A stretch of DNA of 64,000 nt from contig JAFZQG010000004.1 in assembly GCA_017550145.1 (NCBI GenBank), forward strand, positions 248,001 to 312,000, in the 5' to 3' direction. Within the stretch, counting starts at the first letter, position 1, and every line of letters begins with the position of its first letter. Origin of the DNA: Erysipelotrichaceae bacterium. Lineage in GTDB: Bacteria > Bacillota_I > Bacilli_A > Erysipelotrichales > Erysipelotrichaceae. This document shows positions 51,662 to 60,464 of this stretch, in pieces. The notes beneath the pieces are model-generated. The model had not been told where the DNA came from and ran no database searches. It saw nothing but the letters and a program-made list of their open reading frames with translations. A program made the translations under genes and the position numbers.

Positions 51662-54292
51662 ATGAAAAAGAAAAAAGATCTGGAAAAGACCGCCAAGATT
51701 CAGAAGAAACTGGAACAGAATCTGATCAAGGATTCCTATCTGAGTGTCGATCAGCTTTTTAACAAGTACAAGACTTCATACAACGGCCTTGATAACGAGG
51801 AAGTTGAAGAACGTATTGATAATTACGGTAAAAATACCATTGAGATAAGAGAAAATCATCCGATCTTAAACAGATTGAAGGACGCCGTCATCAATCCTTT
51901 TAATATCGTGCTCATCATCGTGGCTATGATCACGCTGGCGACAGATGTTATCTTTGCCTCAAGTAAAGACTATTCAACGTTTATCCTGATCATGTCGACG
52001 ATCATCATTTCGGCGGTCATTTCTTTCTCACAGTCAACCAAATCAGACAACGCCGCCAAACAGCTCAAGAGCATGATCTCCAATAAGATGGATATCATCA
52101 GAGACGGTGTCGTAACAAGTGTACCGGTTGAGGAAGTCGTACCGGGTGATATCGTCAAACTTTCTTCCGGTGATATGATTCCGGCTGATATCAGATTCCT
52201 TGAAGCGAAGGACCTGTTTATCGATCAGGCGGCTCTGACCGGTGAATCTGCAGCAGTTGAGAAGTTTGCGGAATGGAAAAAGGAAAGCGAGATCACCGAT
52301 CTCAACAATATCGGTTTCATGGGTACGGACGTCGTTTCCGGTACGGCTACAGCATTAGTATTGACGACCGGTGAGAATACCTACTTCGGCAATATGGCCA
52401 AGTCATTGGAGAGCGTCTATCAGCAGAACTCTTTTGAAAAGGGTGTCAATGATATTTCGATGGTGCTGATCAGAATGATGTGCATCATGCTTCCGATCAT
52501 ACTGGCTATCAATATCTTCACCAAAAATGATATCTGGGATTCGATCATTTTTGCGATTACGATCGCTGTCGGTCTGACACCGGAGATGCTTCCGGTAATC
52601 ATGACTTCGACGCTGGCTAAAGGTGCGGTCATGATGAGTAAGGAGAAGACGATCGTCAAGAGACTGAATTCGATTCAGACTTTCGGTCAGATGGATATCC
52701 TGTGTACCGATAAGACCGGTACATTGACCGAGGATAAGGTAATACTGGAAAAATACATGGACTGTTATGGCAATGAGAGCAAGAGGATCCTTAAGCATTC
52801 CTTCCTGAACTCTTATTTCCAGACCGGTTTAAAGAACCTGATCGACCAGGCAGTAATTGCCAGAGCCGAAAAAGACGGCCTAGGTTATCTCAAGGAAGAC
52901 TATGAAAGAATCGACGAGATCCCGTTTGATTTCGTCAGAAGAAGAATGTCGGTCCTCTTAAGAGATGAGACCGGTAAGGAACAGCTGATCACCAAGGGTG
53001 CAGTCGATGAGATCATGTCCATCTGCAAGTATGCGGATGTGGATGGTGAGGTCTTAAGACTTGATGAGGAACTGAAGGAAAAGATCTATAAGGTCTATGA
53101 GAAACATAATGCGGATGGTTTGAGGATCGTCGCTGTTGCCCAAAAGCGCAGTAAAAAGGGCAGAGGTGAACTCTCCATCAATGATGAAACCAAGATGGTC
53201 TTACTGGGCTTCATCGGTTTCCTGGATCCTCCTAAGGCTTCGGCTAAAGAAGCCATCAAGGCTTTACAGGAACATGGTGTCAGAACAGTCGTTTTGACCG
53301 GTGACTCGGAAGGTGTGGCCATCAAAGTCTGCAAGCAGGTCGGAATCGATGTGAATAACTGTTTATCAGGCAAGGATATCGATGCGATGGAAGACAGCGA
53401 ACTGATGGAGAAACTGAAGGACTGCCACCTCTTAAGCAAGCTTTCGCCGATCCAGAAACAGCGTGTCGTCAGACTCTTCCAGGAGAGCGGCAGCACGGTC
53501 GGTTATATGGGTGACGGTATCAATGACTCTCCGGCTCTGAAACAGTCAGACGTCGGTATTTCCGTTGATACGGCAGTTGATATCGCAAAAGAAACTGCGG
53601 ATATCATCCTGCTGGAAAAGGATCTTAACGTTCTGGAGAAAGGCGTCGTCAACGGCCGTAAGACTTTCACTAACGTTCTTAAATATATCAAGATGGCTAC
53701 CAGTGGTAACTTCGGTAATACGATGTCGGTCATTATCGCTTCGATCTTCTTACCTTTCTTACCGTTATTGCCTATCCATATCCTGATTCAGAACCTGCTG
53801 AATGATTTAGCACAGATCGGTATGCCTTTTGACAACGTGGATAACGATTACATCATGCATCCGAAGAAATGGGACAGCAAGGATATCCAGAGATTCATGT
53901 TTATCTTCGGCCCGATTTCAACTTTACTGGATGTATGCTGCTTCGGTGTTCTGTGGTACATCATGAAATACAACTGTGTTGAAAGATCGTTGCTGTTCCA
54001 GACCGGCTGGTTTACTTTCGGTATCATTTCCCAGACGATCATCATTCATATGATCAGGACCGATAAGATCCCGTTTGTTACCAGTAAGTCATCAACTGAA
54101 CTGCTGATTTCAACGATGTCGGTTGTCTTGCTGACGATCATAATTTCATTTACGGATATTGCGCCGGTTCTTAATCTGGCTAAACTGCCGCTGTCTTATC
54201 TCAAATGGATCGGTTTACTGATCGTTCTGTATATTGTGGTAATCGAGATATTTATCCGTATCTACGTCAGAGTAAAGAAAGAGTGGCTGTAG
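51662..54292 (+). CDS. mgtA: Mg2+-transporting P-type ATPase (MgtA-type)
   Basis: An 876-residue P-type ATPase of the P3B (MgtA) class. TGES (193-196) is the actuator motif, Asp350 in CTDKTGTLTEDK is phosphorylated, and GDGINDSPALKQSDVGISVD is the hinge. AVGLTPEMLPVIMTSTLAKGA and FGQMDILCTDKTGT are characteristic of Mg2+ importers of the MgtA/MgtB group rather than Ca2+ pumps. About ten membrane helices are present. It follows a 20-codon leader peptide with a long-range hairpin. It would bring Mg2+ in when external levels are low. Confidence 0.92.
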   Translation: MKKKKDLEKTAKIQKKLEQNLIKDSYLSVDQLFNKYKTSYNGLDNEEVEERIDNYGKNTIEIRENHPILNRLKDAVINPFNIVLIIVAMITLATDVIFASSKDYSTFILIMSTIIISAVISFSQSTKSDNAAKQLKSMISNKMDIIRDGVVTSVPVEEVVPGDIVKLSSGDMIPADIRFLEAKDLFIDQAALTGESAAVEKFAEWKKESEITDLNNIGFMGTDVVSGTATALVLTTGENTYFGNMAKSLESVYQQNSFEKGVNDISMVLIRMMCIMLPIILAINIFTKNDIWDSIIFAITIAVGLTPEMLPVIMTSTLAKGAVMMSKEKTIVKRLNSIQTFGQMDILCTDKTGTLTEDKVILEKYMDCYGNESKRILKHSFLNSYFQTGLKNLIDQAVIARAEKDGLGYLKEDYERIDEIPFDFVRRRMSVLLRDETGKEQLITKGAVDEIMSICKYADVDGEVLRLDEELKEKIYKVYEKHNADGLRIVAVAQKRSKKGRGELSINDETKMVLLGFIGFLDPPKASAKEAIKALQEHGVRTVVLTGDSEGVAIKVCKQVGIDVNNCLSGKDIDAMEDSELMEKLKDCHLLSKLSPIQKQRVVRLFQESGSTVGYMGDGINDSPALKQSDVGISVDTAVDIAKETADIILLEKDLNVLEKGVVNGRKTFTNVLKYIKMATSGNFGNTMSVIIASIFLPFLPLLPIHILIQNLLNDLAQIGMPFDNVDNDYIMHPKKWDSKDIQRFMFIFGPISTLLDVCCFGVLWYIMKYNCVERSLLFQTGWFTFGIISQTIIIHMIRTDKIPFVTSKSSTELLISTMSVVLLTIIISFTDIAPVLNLAKLPLSYLKWIGLLIVLYIVVIEIFIRIYVRVKKEWL

Positions 54293-54294
54293 TA

Positions 54295-54300
54295 TATAAT
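54295..54300 (+). promoter_or_regulatory. -10 box giving a near-leaderless mRNA
   Basis: TATAAT ends nine bases before the ATG at 54310, and no Shine-Dalgarno is present between them. Transcription would start about three bases before the coding sequence. Confidence 0.45.
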
Positions 54301-54309
54301 TAAGTTGTT

Positions 54310-57300
54310 ATGAAAAGAAACGGAAAGATAAAGATAATCCTGTCATTACTCGTAGTTTTTGTTATGAGTATGAGTTTCATCAGACCTCTTGAAGCTCATG
54401 AAGTAACCGAAGAAGACTTCACTGACAACCACACCAGTGTTGAAGCGGTTCTTTATGACAATACCAACGGTCTGCCTACTTCCGAGGCTAATGCGATTAC
54501 GCAGACTTCGGAGGGTTTCATCTGGATCGGCGGTTACAGCGGTCTGGTCAGATATGACGGCAATTCTTTCTATCTTTATCCGTCGAGCCTTGGTATTGCG
54601 AGCGTTTTGACTTTATATGTCGACTCAAGAGACAGACTGCTGATCGGTACCAATGAAAACGGCGTTTCGATCCTCGACAACAACACTTTTATTCATGTGA
54701 CCAGAGAAGACGGACTCAGATCTTCTTCGATCAGAAATTTCGTTGAAGACTCTGAGGGCAATATCCTTTTAGGTATGGGCCAGGGTCTGGATTATCTGGA
54801 TAAAGACAATAATCTGCATCAGATCCTCGATTCCCGTACCGACACCAAGACGATCACGCGTCTGGAGAAGACTGACAGCGGTATGATCTGGGGTCTGACC
54901 GGAGATGGCGACGTCTTTACGGTTGAAAATTTAAAAGTCAAAGAATTTTACAGTGTTTCTTCCATCGGTTTGGGAACAATCTTTTCGATCCGTCCAGATG
55001 ACATTAATGAAGGTTATGTCTATCTGGGTTTAGAGGATAACAGAGTTGTCTATGCGGATCTGAAGAATATGGAAGAGGCTATAACTTATGAGACCGGTGA
55101 ACAGAGCAAGATCAACTCTATCCATATTATTAATAAAGATATCTGGCTCTGTGCCAATAACGGCATCGGTTTCATCAAAGATGGTGTCTACCATGAGTAT
55201 AAAGATGTACCTCTGAACAACTGTATCGATCATATGATGGTCGATATGGAAGGAAACCTCTGGTTCACTTCTTCAAGACAGGGTGTCATGAAACTGGTCG
55301 AGAACCGTTTCACGGATATTTCCGCTATGGCGGATCTTGATGCACTGGTAGTAAACAGCACTCATATCTATGACAACGATCTGTATATCGCCTGTGAGAC
55401 AGGTCTGGTCGTTCTGGATAAGAACAGTTACGAAATAAAAGAGAATGCGGTTTCGGAATTATTGAAGACCGACCGTATCAGAAGTATATATGAAGACAGT
55501 AAAGGTCAGCTGTGGTTCAACTCCAACGGTGATAACGGATTAGTCTGTTATGATCCTAAGAGTGATGAATATGTGAAGTATACAGTCGATGACGGATTGG
55601 CTTCCAATAAGCCGCGTCTGTGTATCGAATTAAGAGACGGCAGTATGGCAGTCGCGACCAATAATGGTCTCAATATCATCAAAGACGGTGTTATCACTAA
55701 AACCTATGACGAAAAAGACGGTATAAGCAACGTCAAGCTGCTTTCCCTGATTGAAGGAGAAAACGGTGAGATCATAACCGGCAGCGACGGTGACGGTATC
55801 TATATCATCGAAAACGGTTCGGTAAGCAAGGTATCGCTTGATGAAGGTCTGGCTTCGGAAGTCATCATGAGGATCAAGAAAGATCCAATTGACAGTTCGC
55901 TTTACTGGATCGTTACAAGTAACTCGCTGGCTTATATGAAAGACCGTCAGGTCACGACCATTACGAAGTTCCCGTATTCGAATAACTTCGACCTCTATTT
56001 CTCCAAGAATAATGAGATGTGGGTCTTAAGCGGAAACGGTATCTATGTGGTCGACAGAGAAGCGATGCTGAAGAATGAGGAAATTAGATATTCCTTCTAT
56101 GATGCTTCATGCGGTTTACCATACATAACCACTGCCAACTCCTATTCCTATCTGGCCAAGGATGGCACGCTTTATATTTCCGGTACCTCCGGTGTTGCCA
56201 GTATGAATATCAATGATGATTCAACGGATAAGACCAAGCTGAAGATCTGTATTCCGTATGTATACTGTGATGATACCTATATCGGCACGCTCAACAGTGA
56301 TACTGTCACGATCCCGGCAGATTGCCAGAGACTGACGATCGGAGCCTTTGCGTTTACCTATTCATTAAGTAATCCGTATCTTAGTTATCAGCTGGAAGGT
56401 TTCGATAAGGATGCCAAGATCATCACCAGAAAAGAACTCGGTGACATCAGCTATACCAACCTGGATGGCGGAACCTACAAGTTCAGGATGTCACAGATCG
56501 ATAATGTCACCGGACAGGTCTACAGGGAATTCGTGCTGACGATCATCAAAGAGAAAGCCATCTATGAACAGCCATGGTTCTGGGTACTGATGGTATTGCT
56601 GGGCATAGGAATCGTTGCAGGATCATTAGTGATCTACTACCGCCGTAAGACCAAACTGCTGGAAAAGAAAGCGGAAGAAAACAGAAAAATGATTTCCGAG
56701 ATGTGCGATGTCTTTGCGAAGTGTATCGATATGAAAGACCGCTATACCAACGGTCACTCTTCAAGAGTTGCGAAGTATACCTGCATGATTGCGGAAAGAA
56801 TGGGTAAGACAAAAGAAGAGCTTGAGGATATCCATAACATTGCACTGTTACACGATATCGGCAAGATCTCGATCCCAGACAACATTCTGAATAAGCCTGG
56901 TAAGCTTGATGACAACGAATTCGTCGTCATGAAGAACCATGCGAAGCGCGGCTTTGAGATCCTTAAGGAAGTCAGCATCGCTCCGGATCTGGCTATCGGT
57001 GCCGGTTATCACCATGAGCGTCTCGATGGTAAAGGTTATCCGTTCGGTCTCAAGAAAGAAGAGATCCCGGAGATTGCCCAGATCATTGCAGTCGCGGATA
57101 TGTTCGATGCGATGTATTCGACCAGACCTTACCGTAAAGGCATGGAATTAAGCAGGATTGCGGAAGAGATGGAAAAAGTCAAAGGTACGCAGCTTAATGA
57201 AGAAGTCGTCAACATCATGGAAGAACTGATCAAGGAAGGCAAGTTCGATAACGAATGGCCGGAAAACAAGCCGGAAAATAAAGAAGAAAAATCAGAATAA
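54310..57300 (+). CDS. membrane sensor HD-GYP protein with extracytoplasmic beta-propellers
   Basis: A 996-residue protein. A signal/anchor helix (residues about 8-25) leads to two sets of regulator-propeller repeats (GLPTSEANAITQTSEGFIWIG, GLASNKPRLCIELRDG), then a Y_Y_Y-type beta-sandwich (LSNPYLSYQLEGFDKDA) and a TM helix near residue 760. The cytoplasmic HD-GYP domain is intact: His848-Asp849 in LLHDIGK and HHERLDGKGYP from residue 901. This layout parallels hybrid two-component sensors but outputs c-di-GMP hydrolysis. The propellers may sense polysaccharide or oligosaccharide; ligand unknown. No SD is visible. Confidence 0.9.
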   Translation: MKRNGKIKIILSLLVVFVMSMSFIRPLEAHEVTEEDFTDNHTSVEAVLYDNTNGLPTSEANAITQTSEGFIWIGGYSGLVRYDGNSFYLYPSSLGIASVLTLYVDSRDRLLIGTNENGVSILDNNTFIHVTREDGLRSSSIRNFVEDSEGNILLGMGQGLDYLDKDNNLHQILDSRTDTKTITRLEKTDSGMIWGLTGDGDVFTVENLKVKEFYSVSSIGLGTIFSIRPDDINEGYVYLGLEDNRVVYADLKNMEEAITYETGEQSKINSIHIINKDIWLCANNGIGFIKDGVYHEYKDVPLNNCIDHMMVDMEGNLWFTSSRQGVMKLVENRFTDISAMADLDALVVNSTHIYDNDLYIACETGLVVLDKNSYEIKENAVSELLKTDRIRSIYEDSKGQLWFNSNGDNGLVCYDPKSDEYVKYTVDDGLASNKPRLCIELRDGSMAVATNNGLNIIKDGVITKTYDEKDGISNVKLLSLIEGENGEIITGSDGDGIYIIENGSVSKVSLDEGLASEVIMRIKKDPIDSSLYWIVTSNSLAYMKDRQVTTITKFPYSNNFDLYFSKNNEMWVLSGNGIYVVDREAMLKNEEIRYSFYDASCGLPYITTANSYSYLAKDGTLYISGTSGVASMNINDDSTDKTKLKICIPYVYCDDTYIGTLNSDTVTIPADCQRLTIGAFAFTYSLSNPYLSYQLEGFDKDAKIITRKELGDISYTNLDGGTYKFRMSQIDNVTGQVYREFVLTIIKEKAIYEQPWFWVLMVLLGIGIVAGSLVIYYRRKTKLLEKKAEENRKMISEMCDVFAKCIDMKDRYTNGHSSRVAKYTCMIAERMGKTKEELEDIHNIALLHDIGKISIPDNILNKPGKLDDNEFVVMKNHAKRGFEILKEVSIAPDLAIGAGYHHERLDGKGYPFGLKKEEIPEIAQIIAVADMFDAMYSTRPYRKGMELSRIAEEMEKVKGTQLNEEVVNIMEELIKEGKFDNEWPENKPENKEEKSE

Positions 57301-57327
57301 AGAAAAGAAGCTTATTGCTTCTTTTCT
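57301..57327. terminator. bidirectional terminator
   Basis: AGAAAAGAAGC and GCTTCTTTTCT, an 11-bp stem with a 5-nt loop, between convergent genes and overlapping the end of the PIN-like gene. Confidence 0.82.
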
Positions 57328-58115
57328 TCTGACAGACGGTAATAATTGGCCAGTTCTTTTTTGATCTGGGTATATATCTCCAGACCTTTTTCTCTCTTGA
57401 ACTTACGGACCAGTCCGCGATAGATATAATTCTTATCTTCACGTTTCTCTTCAGGAACCTTATCCAGATATGTTTTGATCTTTTCGATCTCATTATCCTC
57501 AAGATCCTTCAGTACTCTTTTCAGCAGTTCCTGATGACCTTCGCTTTTGACGGCGGCAGGGGCAGAAACGGTCTTCTTCTTTACGGATTTCACCTTCGGG
57601 GAAGACACGGATTTTTGCGGAAAAGACTGTTTTTCGTCTTCCTTGATTTCTTTCTTCTTGATTACTCTGATTTCGGAATCAGGTTTCGCAACAGGTTTTT
57701 CTTCAGCCTGTTTCTTTACCGTTTTAATTCTGCGGTGTTTCTTTTCTTTTTCCGGTTTGGTGTTGATCCTTTGGACATCATAGCCCTGGCTCTTCCAGTA
57801 TTCGATGACGTGATCATAACCGGTATCCTGCGAAACGATCGTATAGGATGAATGTCTGTTCTTGCCGATCAGATAACCCAGATAGGAAGAAAGATAGAAA
57901 TCAAGGGAGTTTTTACCTGGTTCACATTCGATGATGTTGATCTTGTGACGACGCTCTTCAGTCAGTTCTCTTAACAGTGAGAAATTCAGACTCTTCGCAT
58001 TTTCGGTAACACAGATATAAAGTTCGAACTTTTCGTCACCTTTTAGCAGATAGGTCCAGGTTGAACCGACGTTTTCACTGTCTATCAGATAAGCGGGTAC
58101 TTTGGTAAATAACAT
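57312..58115 (-). CDS. PIN-like (NYN-type) nuclease domain protein
   Basis: A 267-residue protein. Residues 1-120 resemble a PIN-like fold: YLIDSENVGSTW (Asp12, Glu14), GKNSLDFYLSSYLGYLIG (Asp72) and IVSQDTGYDHVIEYW (Asp97, Asp101) are the acidic residues expected to hold a metal. A Lys/Pro-rich flexible region (about 120-195) follows, then a small helical C-terminal domain (HQELLKRVLKDLEDNEIEKI). RNA cleavage is typical of this superfamily. AAGGGGG lies before the ATG. Partner or target is unknown. Confidence 0.75.
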   Translation of the reverse strand: MLFTKVPAYLIDSENVGSTWTYLLKGDEKFELYICVTENAKSLNFSLLRELTEERRHKINIIECEPGKNSLDFYLSSYLGYLIGKNRHSSYTIVSQDTGYDHVIEYWKSQGYDVQRINTKPEKEKKHRRIKTVKKQAEEKPVAKPDSEIRVIKKKEIKEDEKQSFPQKSVSSPKVKSVKKKTVSAPAAVKSEGHQELLKRVLKDLEDNEIEKIKTYLDKVPEEKREDKNYIYRGLVRKFKREKGLEIYTQIKKELANYYRLSEEKKQ

Positions 58116-58160
58116 ATAAAACCCCCTTTAAACAATACCACATCTTTTATGGAAAACAAA

Positions 58161-58184
58161 AAAAGATCGGAACGAATCCCGATC
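58161..58184 (-). terminator. terminator of the AEC transporter gene
   Basis: GATCGG and CCGATC (58165-58170 and 58179-58184) form the stem, closed by a TTCG loop when read on the minus strand, then TTTTTTTG. Confidence 0.85.
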
Positions 58185-58187
58185 AGT

Positions 58188-59102
58188 TTACCATAGCATT
58201 TCTGCCAGAAGCATTATTATCGGCATGCTTATAGCGCTTAGCAGTGTACTCAGACAGACGGTCTGGGCAGCGTAAGCAGTATCTTCGTTATACATGGCCG
58301 CAAAGACCGGAGACAGGGCACCGATCGGCGCAGCAGCGGCAATCAGAAGAATCAGTTTTATTTCGTGCCATCTCTGCGGAACAAAATACAGCAGAAGCAG
58401 AATGATAAGCGGAGCAATTACAAGTCTCCAGAAACTGACCTTATAGTTTTTCGGATCGGTAAACAGTTTTTTCAGATCGCTGCGGGCGATATGGGCTCCC
58501 AGAACGATCATAGCCAATGGCGTATTGAGTCCGGCAAAAGCTGAAAGCGAACCACTGATCGGTGAGGGAAGATCGATCCGTAAAAGATATATCAGGACGC
58601 CGATCAATACCGAGAAGACAGCCGGATTTTTAATGACCTTTATTACTGATACTTCCTTGGGGTCTTTCGACATGATATATACCCCGTAAGTCCAGACAAA
58701 GATATTAAACATGGCGATATAAGGTGCCAGATAGAAAACGGCTTCTGTTCCGTATACTCCACTTACCAGAGGGATCCCGATAAAACCGGCATTGGAGAAA
58801 ACGATCCCGAATTTTTCGATACTGCTTCCCTTTCTTTTAAAGATCTCTGCCGTGATGATCAATACGACATAGATCAGAAAAGACAGAACAAACGCAAAGA
58901 TCAGACCGGGAACTTCTTCACTCTTATATTCGCGCAGAAAAGAATTCACGAGCAGTGTCGGTGTTGCCACATATAACAAAATATTGGATAGACCTGTTAT
59001 GAGCTGATCGTCCGTGATTTTTCTGCGATACAGATAATAGCCTACAAGGATCATCAGGAACATCTTGATGATCTGTAAGAGAATAGTGTAAGCCGTATTC
59101 AT
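58188..59102 (-). CDS. AEC family transporter
   Basis: A 304-residue protein with about ten helices of the auxin efflux carrier family, which in Firmicutes includes malate and other organic-acid carriers. Typical stretches are NILLYVATPTLLVNSFL, SNAGFIGIPLVSGVYG and LNTPLAMIVLGAHIA. The ATG at 59100-59102 is chosen because it lies just past the upstream stop (8-bp gap); a longer frame would start inside the diguanylate cyclase gene. It is thus in an operon with the cyclase. Substrate unknown. Confidence 0.85.
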   Translation of the reverse strand: MNTAYTILLQIIKMFLMILVGYYLYRRKITDDQLITGLSNILLYVATPTLLVNSFLREYKSEEVPGLIFAFVLSFLIYVVLIITAEIFKRKGSSIEKFGIVFSNAGFIGIPLVSGVYGTEAVFYLAPYIAMFNIFVWTYGVYIMSKDPKEVSVIKVIKNPAVFSVLIGVLIYLLRIDLPSPISGSLSAFAGLNTPLAMIVLGAHIARSDLKKLFTDPKNYKVSFWRLVIAPLIILLLLYFVPQRWHEIKLILLIAAAAPIGALSPVFAAMYNEDTAYAAQTVCLSTLLSAISMPIIMLLAEMLW

Positions 59103-59110
59103 TTGTGTTA

Positions 59111-60373
59111 TCAGAGATCCGGTGTATAGAACTTGTAGTTGGCTTTGCCACACGCCTTGGCATGGTACAGAGCCTTATCAGCTGATTTGTATAATTCTTC
59201 GAAGGTCTTGCCGTCTTCCGGGAAGCGGGCAATACCGATAGATAAGGATACATAGCCTTTTAAGATATCGTTGTCGAAGACATGCATAGCCTGATTCTCA
59301 ATATGTTCGGCCATCGTACAGATATCTTCGTTACTGTCGATATCTTTGAGATAAACGACGAATTCATCTCCGCCGATCCTTCCTGTAACATCCATGCCTT
59401 TGGTGTTGGAGTGTAAGATCTGTCCGATCGTAATCAAGACATTATCACCGGAGGCATGACCGAAAGTATCATTTATCTCCTTGAAACGGTCACAGTCTAC
59501 CATCATTAAAGCGCCGTGGCTTCCTTCTTCGCGCAGGATATCTTTGATGGCTTCTTCGGTAGCAGAACGATTCAGGATGCCGGTCAAGGCGTCACTGCGT
59601 GATCTTTTTTCCAGTTCCTGTTTCAGCATCTGCATTTCCGTAACGTCGTTGATTAGCGCGATGATACCGTTGACATTTCCTTCGGCGTCATGGGTTGGAC
59701 GCTTGATCAGTTCCAGATATTCTTTGACTCCGTCTTCGTTCTCTTCAATGATATAGGATGTGCCTTTACCGGTTCTGATGATTTCCTTATCGGACTCCAT
59801 AGCCTTCATGGCATTCTGTTTATCTTTACGGATATCGATATCGGATTTGCCACGGATAGTCCAGTTCGGGTCACTAGACATATCCAGATGATGCCAGTAA
59901 TGAGTTGAAAAGACATAACGGCAGTCTTTGTCCTTGAGATAGATCAGAGATGGTAATTCCTGAAGCATTCTTTCGATTTCAAAGAAGGTTGCGGAGTCTT
60001 TGGAGCGGATCGCATTATTGACTCTGAGTAAGACGATATCTTTGTTGAAAGGCGGGACCATATATTCATTGACGTTATGTTCGATCAGTGTTTTACATTC
60101 TGTTTCATCCGGTTCAGCTGAAACCGCGATGGCGGAAATATCGGCGAAGCGTTTGTCTTCTTCGAGTTTGTTCAGGATCGAAAAGTCTTCACTTATTTCT
60201 CTTTTTCCATCAAAAAGAACTGCCGCAATTTCTAATGAAGAATCGTTCAGTTTCTTCAGTACTTCTTCTTTCGTGTCATATTTCAGTAAGGAATAATCAG
60301 ACGAAAGGATGGACGGCAGTTCAATATATTCTTCTCTATCAGGTAAGTAAATGATCAGATCTTTTTTGGCCAT
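59111..60373 (-). CDS. diguanylate cyclase with receiver-like and PAS domains
   Basis: A 420-residue cytoplasmic protein. Residues 1-130 follow a receiver-like fold (VLFDGK where the phospho-acceptor Asp would be, VSAEPDE and MVPPF), residues about 135-255 form a PAS domain, and the GGDEF domain (about 258-420) is active-looking with RIGGDEF at 332-338. The feedback I-site RxxD is KGMD (325-328), so classic product inhibition may be lost. A TATAAT ends 11 nt before the ATG with no SD. It would make c-di-GMP in the same neighbourhood as three phosphodiesterases. Confidence 0.9.
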   Translation of the reverse strand: MAKKDLIIYLPDREEYIELPSILSSDYSLLKYDTKEEVLKKLNDSSLEIAAVLFDGKREISEDFSILNKLEEDKRFADISAIAVSAEPDETECKTLIEHNVNEYMVPPFNKDIVLLRVNNAIRSKDSATFFEIERMLQELPSLIYLKDKDCRYVFSTHYWHHLDMSSDPNWTIRGKSDIDIRKDKQNAMKAMESDKEIIRTGKGTSYIIEENEDGVKEYLELIKRPTHDAEGNVNGIIALINDVTEMQMLKQELEKRSRSDALTGILNRSATEEAIKDILREEGSHGALMMVDCDRFKEINDTFGHASGDNVLITIGQILHSNTKGMDVTGRIGGDEFVVYLKDIDSNEDICTMAEHIENQAMHVFDNDILKGYVSLSIGIARFPEDGKTFEELYKSADKALYHAKACGKANYKFYTPDL

Positions 60374-60384
60374 ATGTTAATTTA

Positions 60385-60390
60385 ATTATA
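60385..60390 (-). promoter_or_regulatory. -10 box of the diguanylate cyclase gene
   Basis: TATAAT on the minus strand, 11 nt before the ATG, implies a transcript leader of roughly five bases without an SD. Confidence 0.45.
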
Positions 60391-60464
60391 TGTCAAAAAA
60401 ATAATTAATTCGCTTTTATGGCGTATTTAAATTAGAATAAATATATAAACAGGACAAACAAAAT

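Noticed and set aside
59103-59153. Longer AEC transporter starting at 59153
   Set aside because: The extension lies inside the 3' end of the diguanylate cyclase gene and adds residues unlike the family N-terminus; the ATG at 59102 fits.
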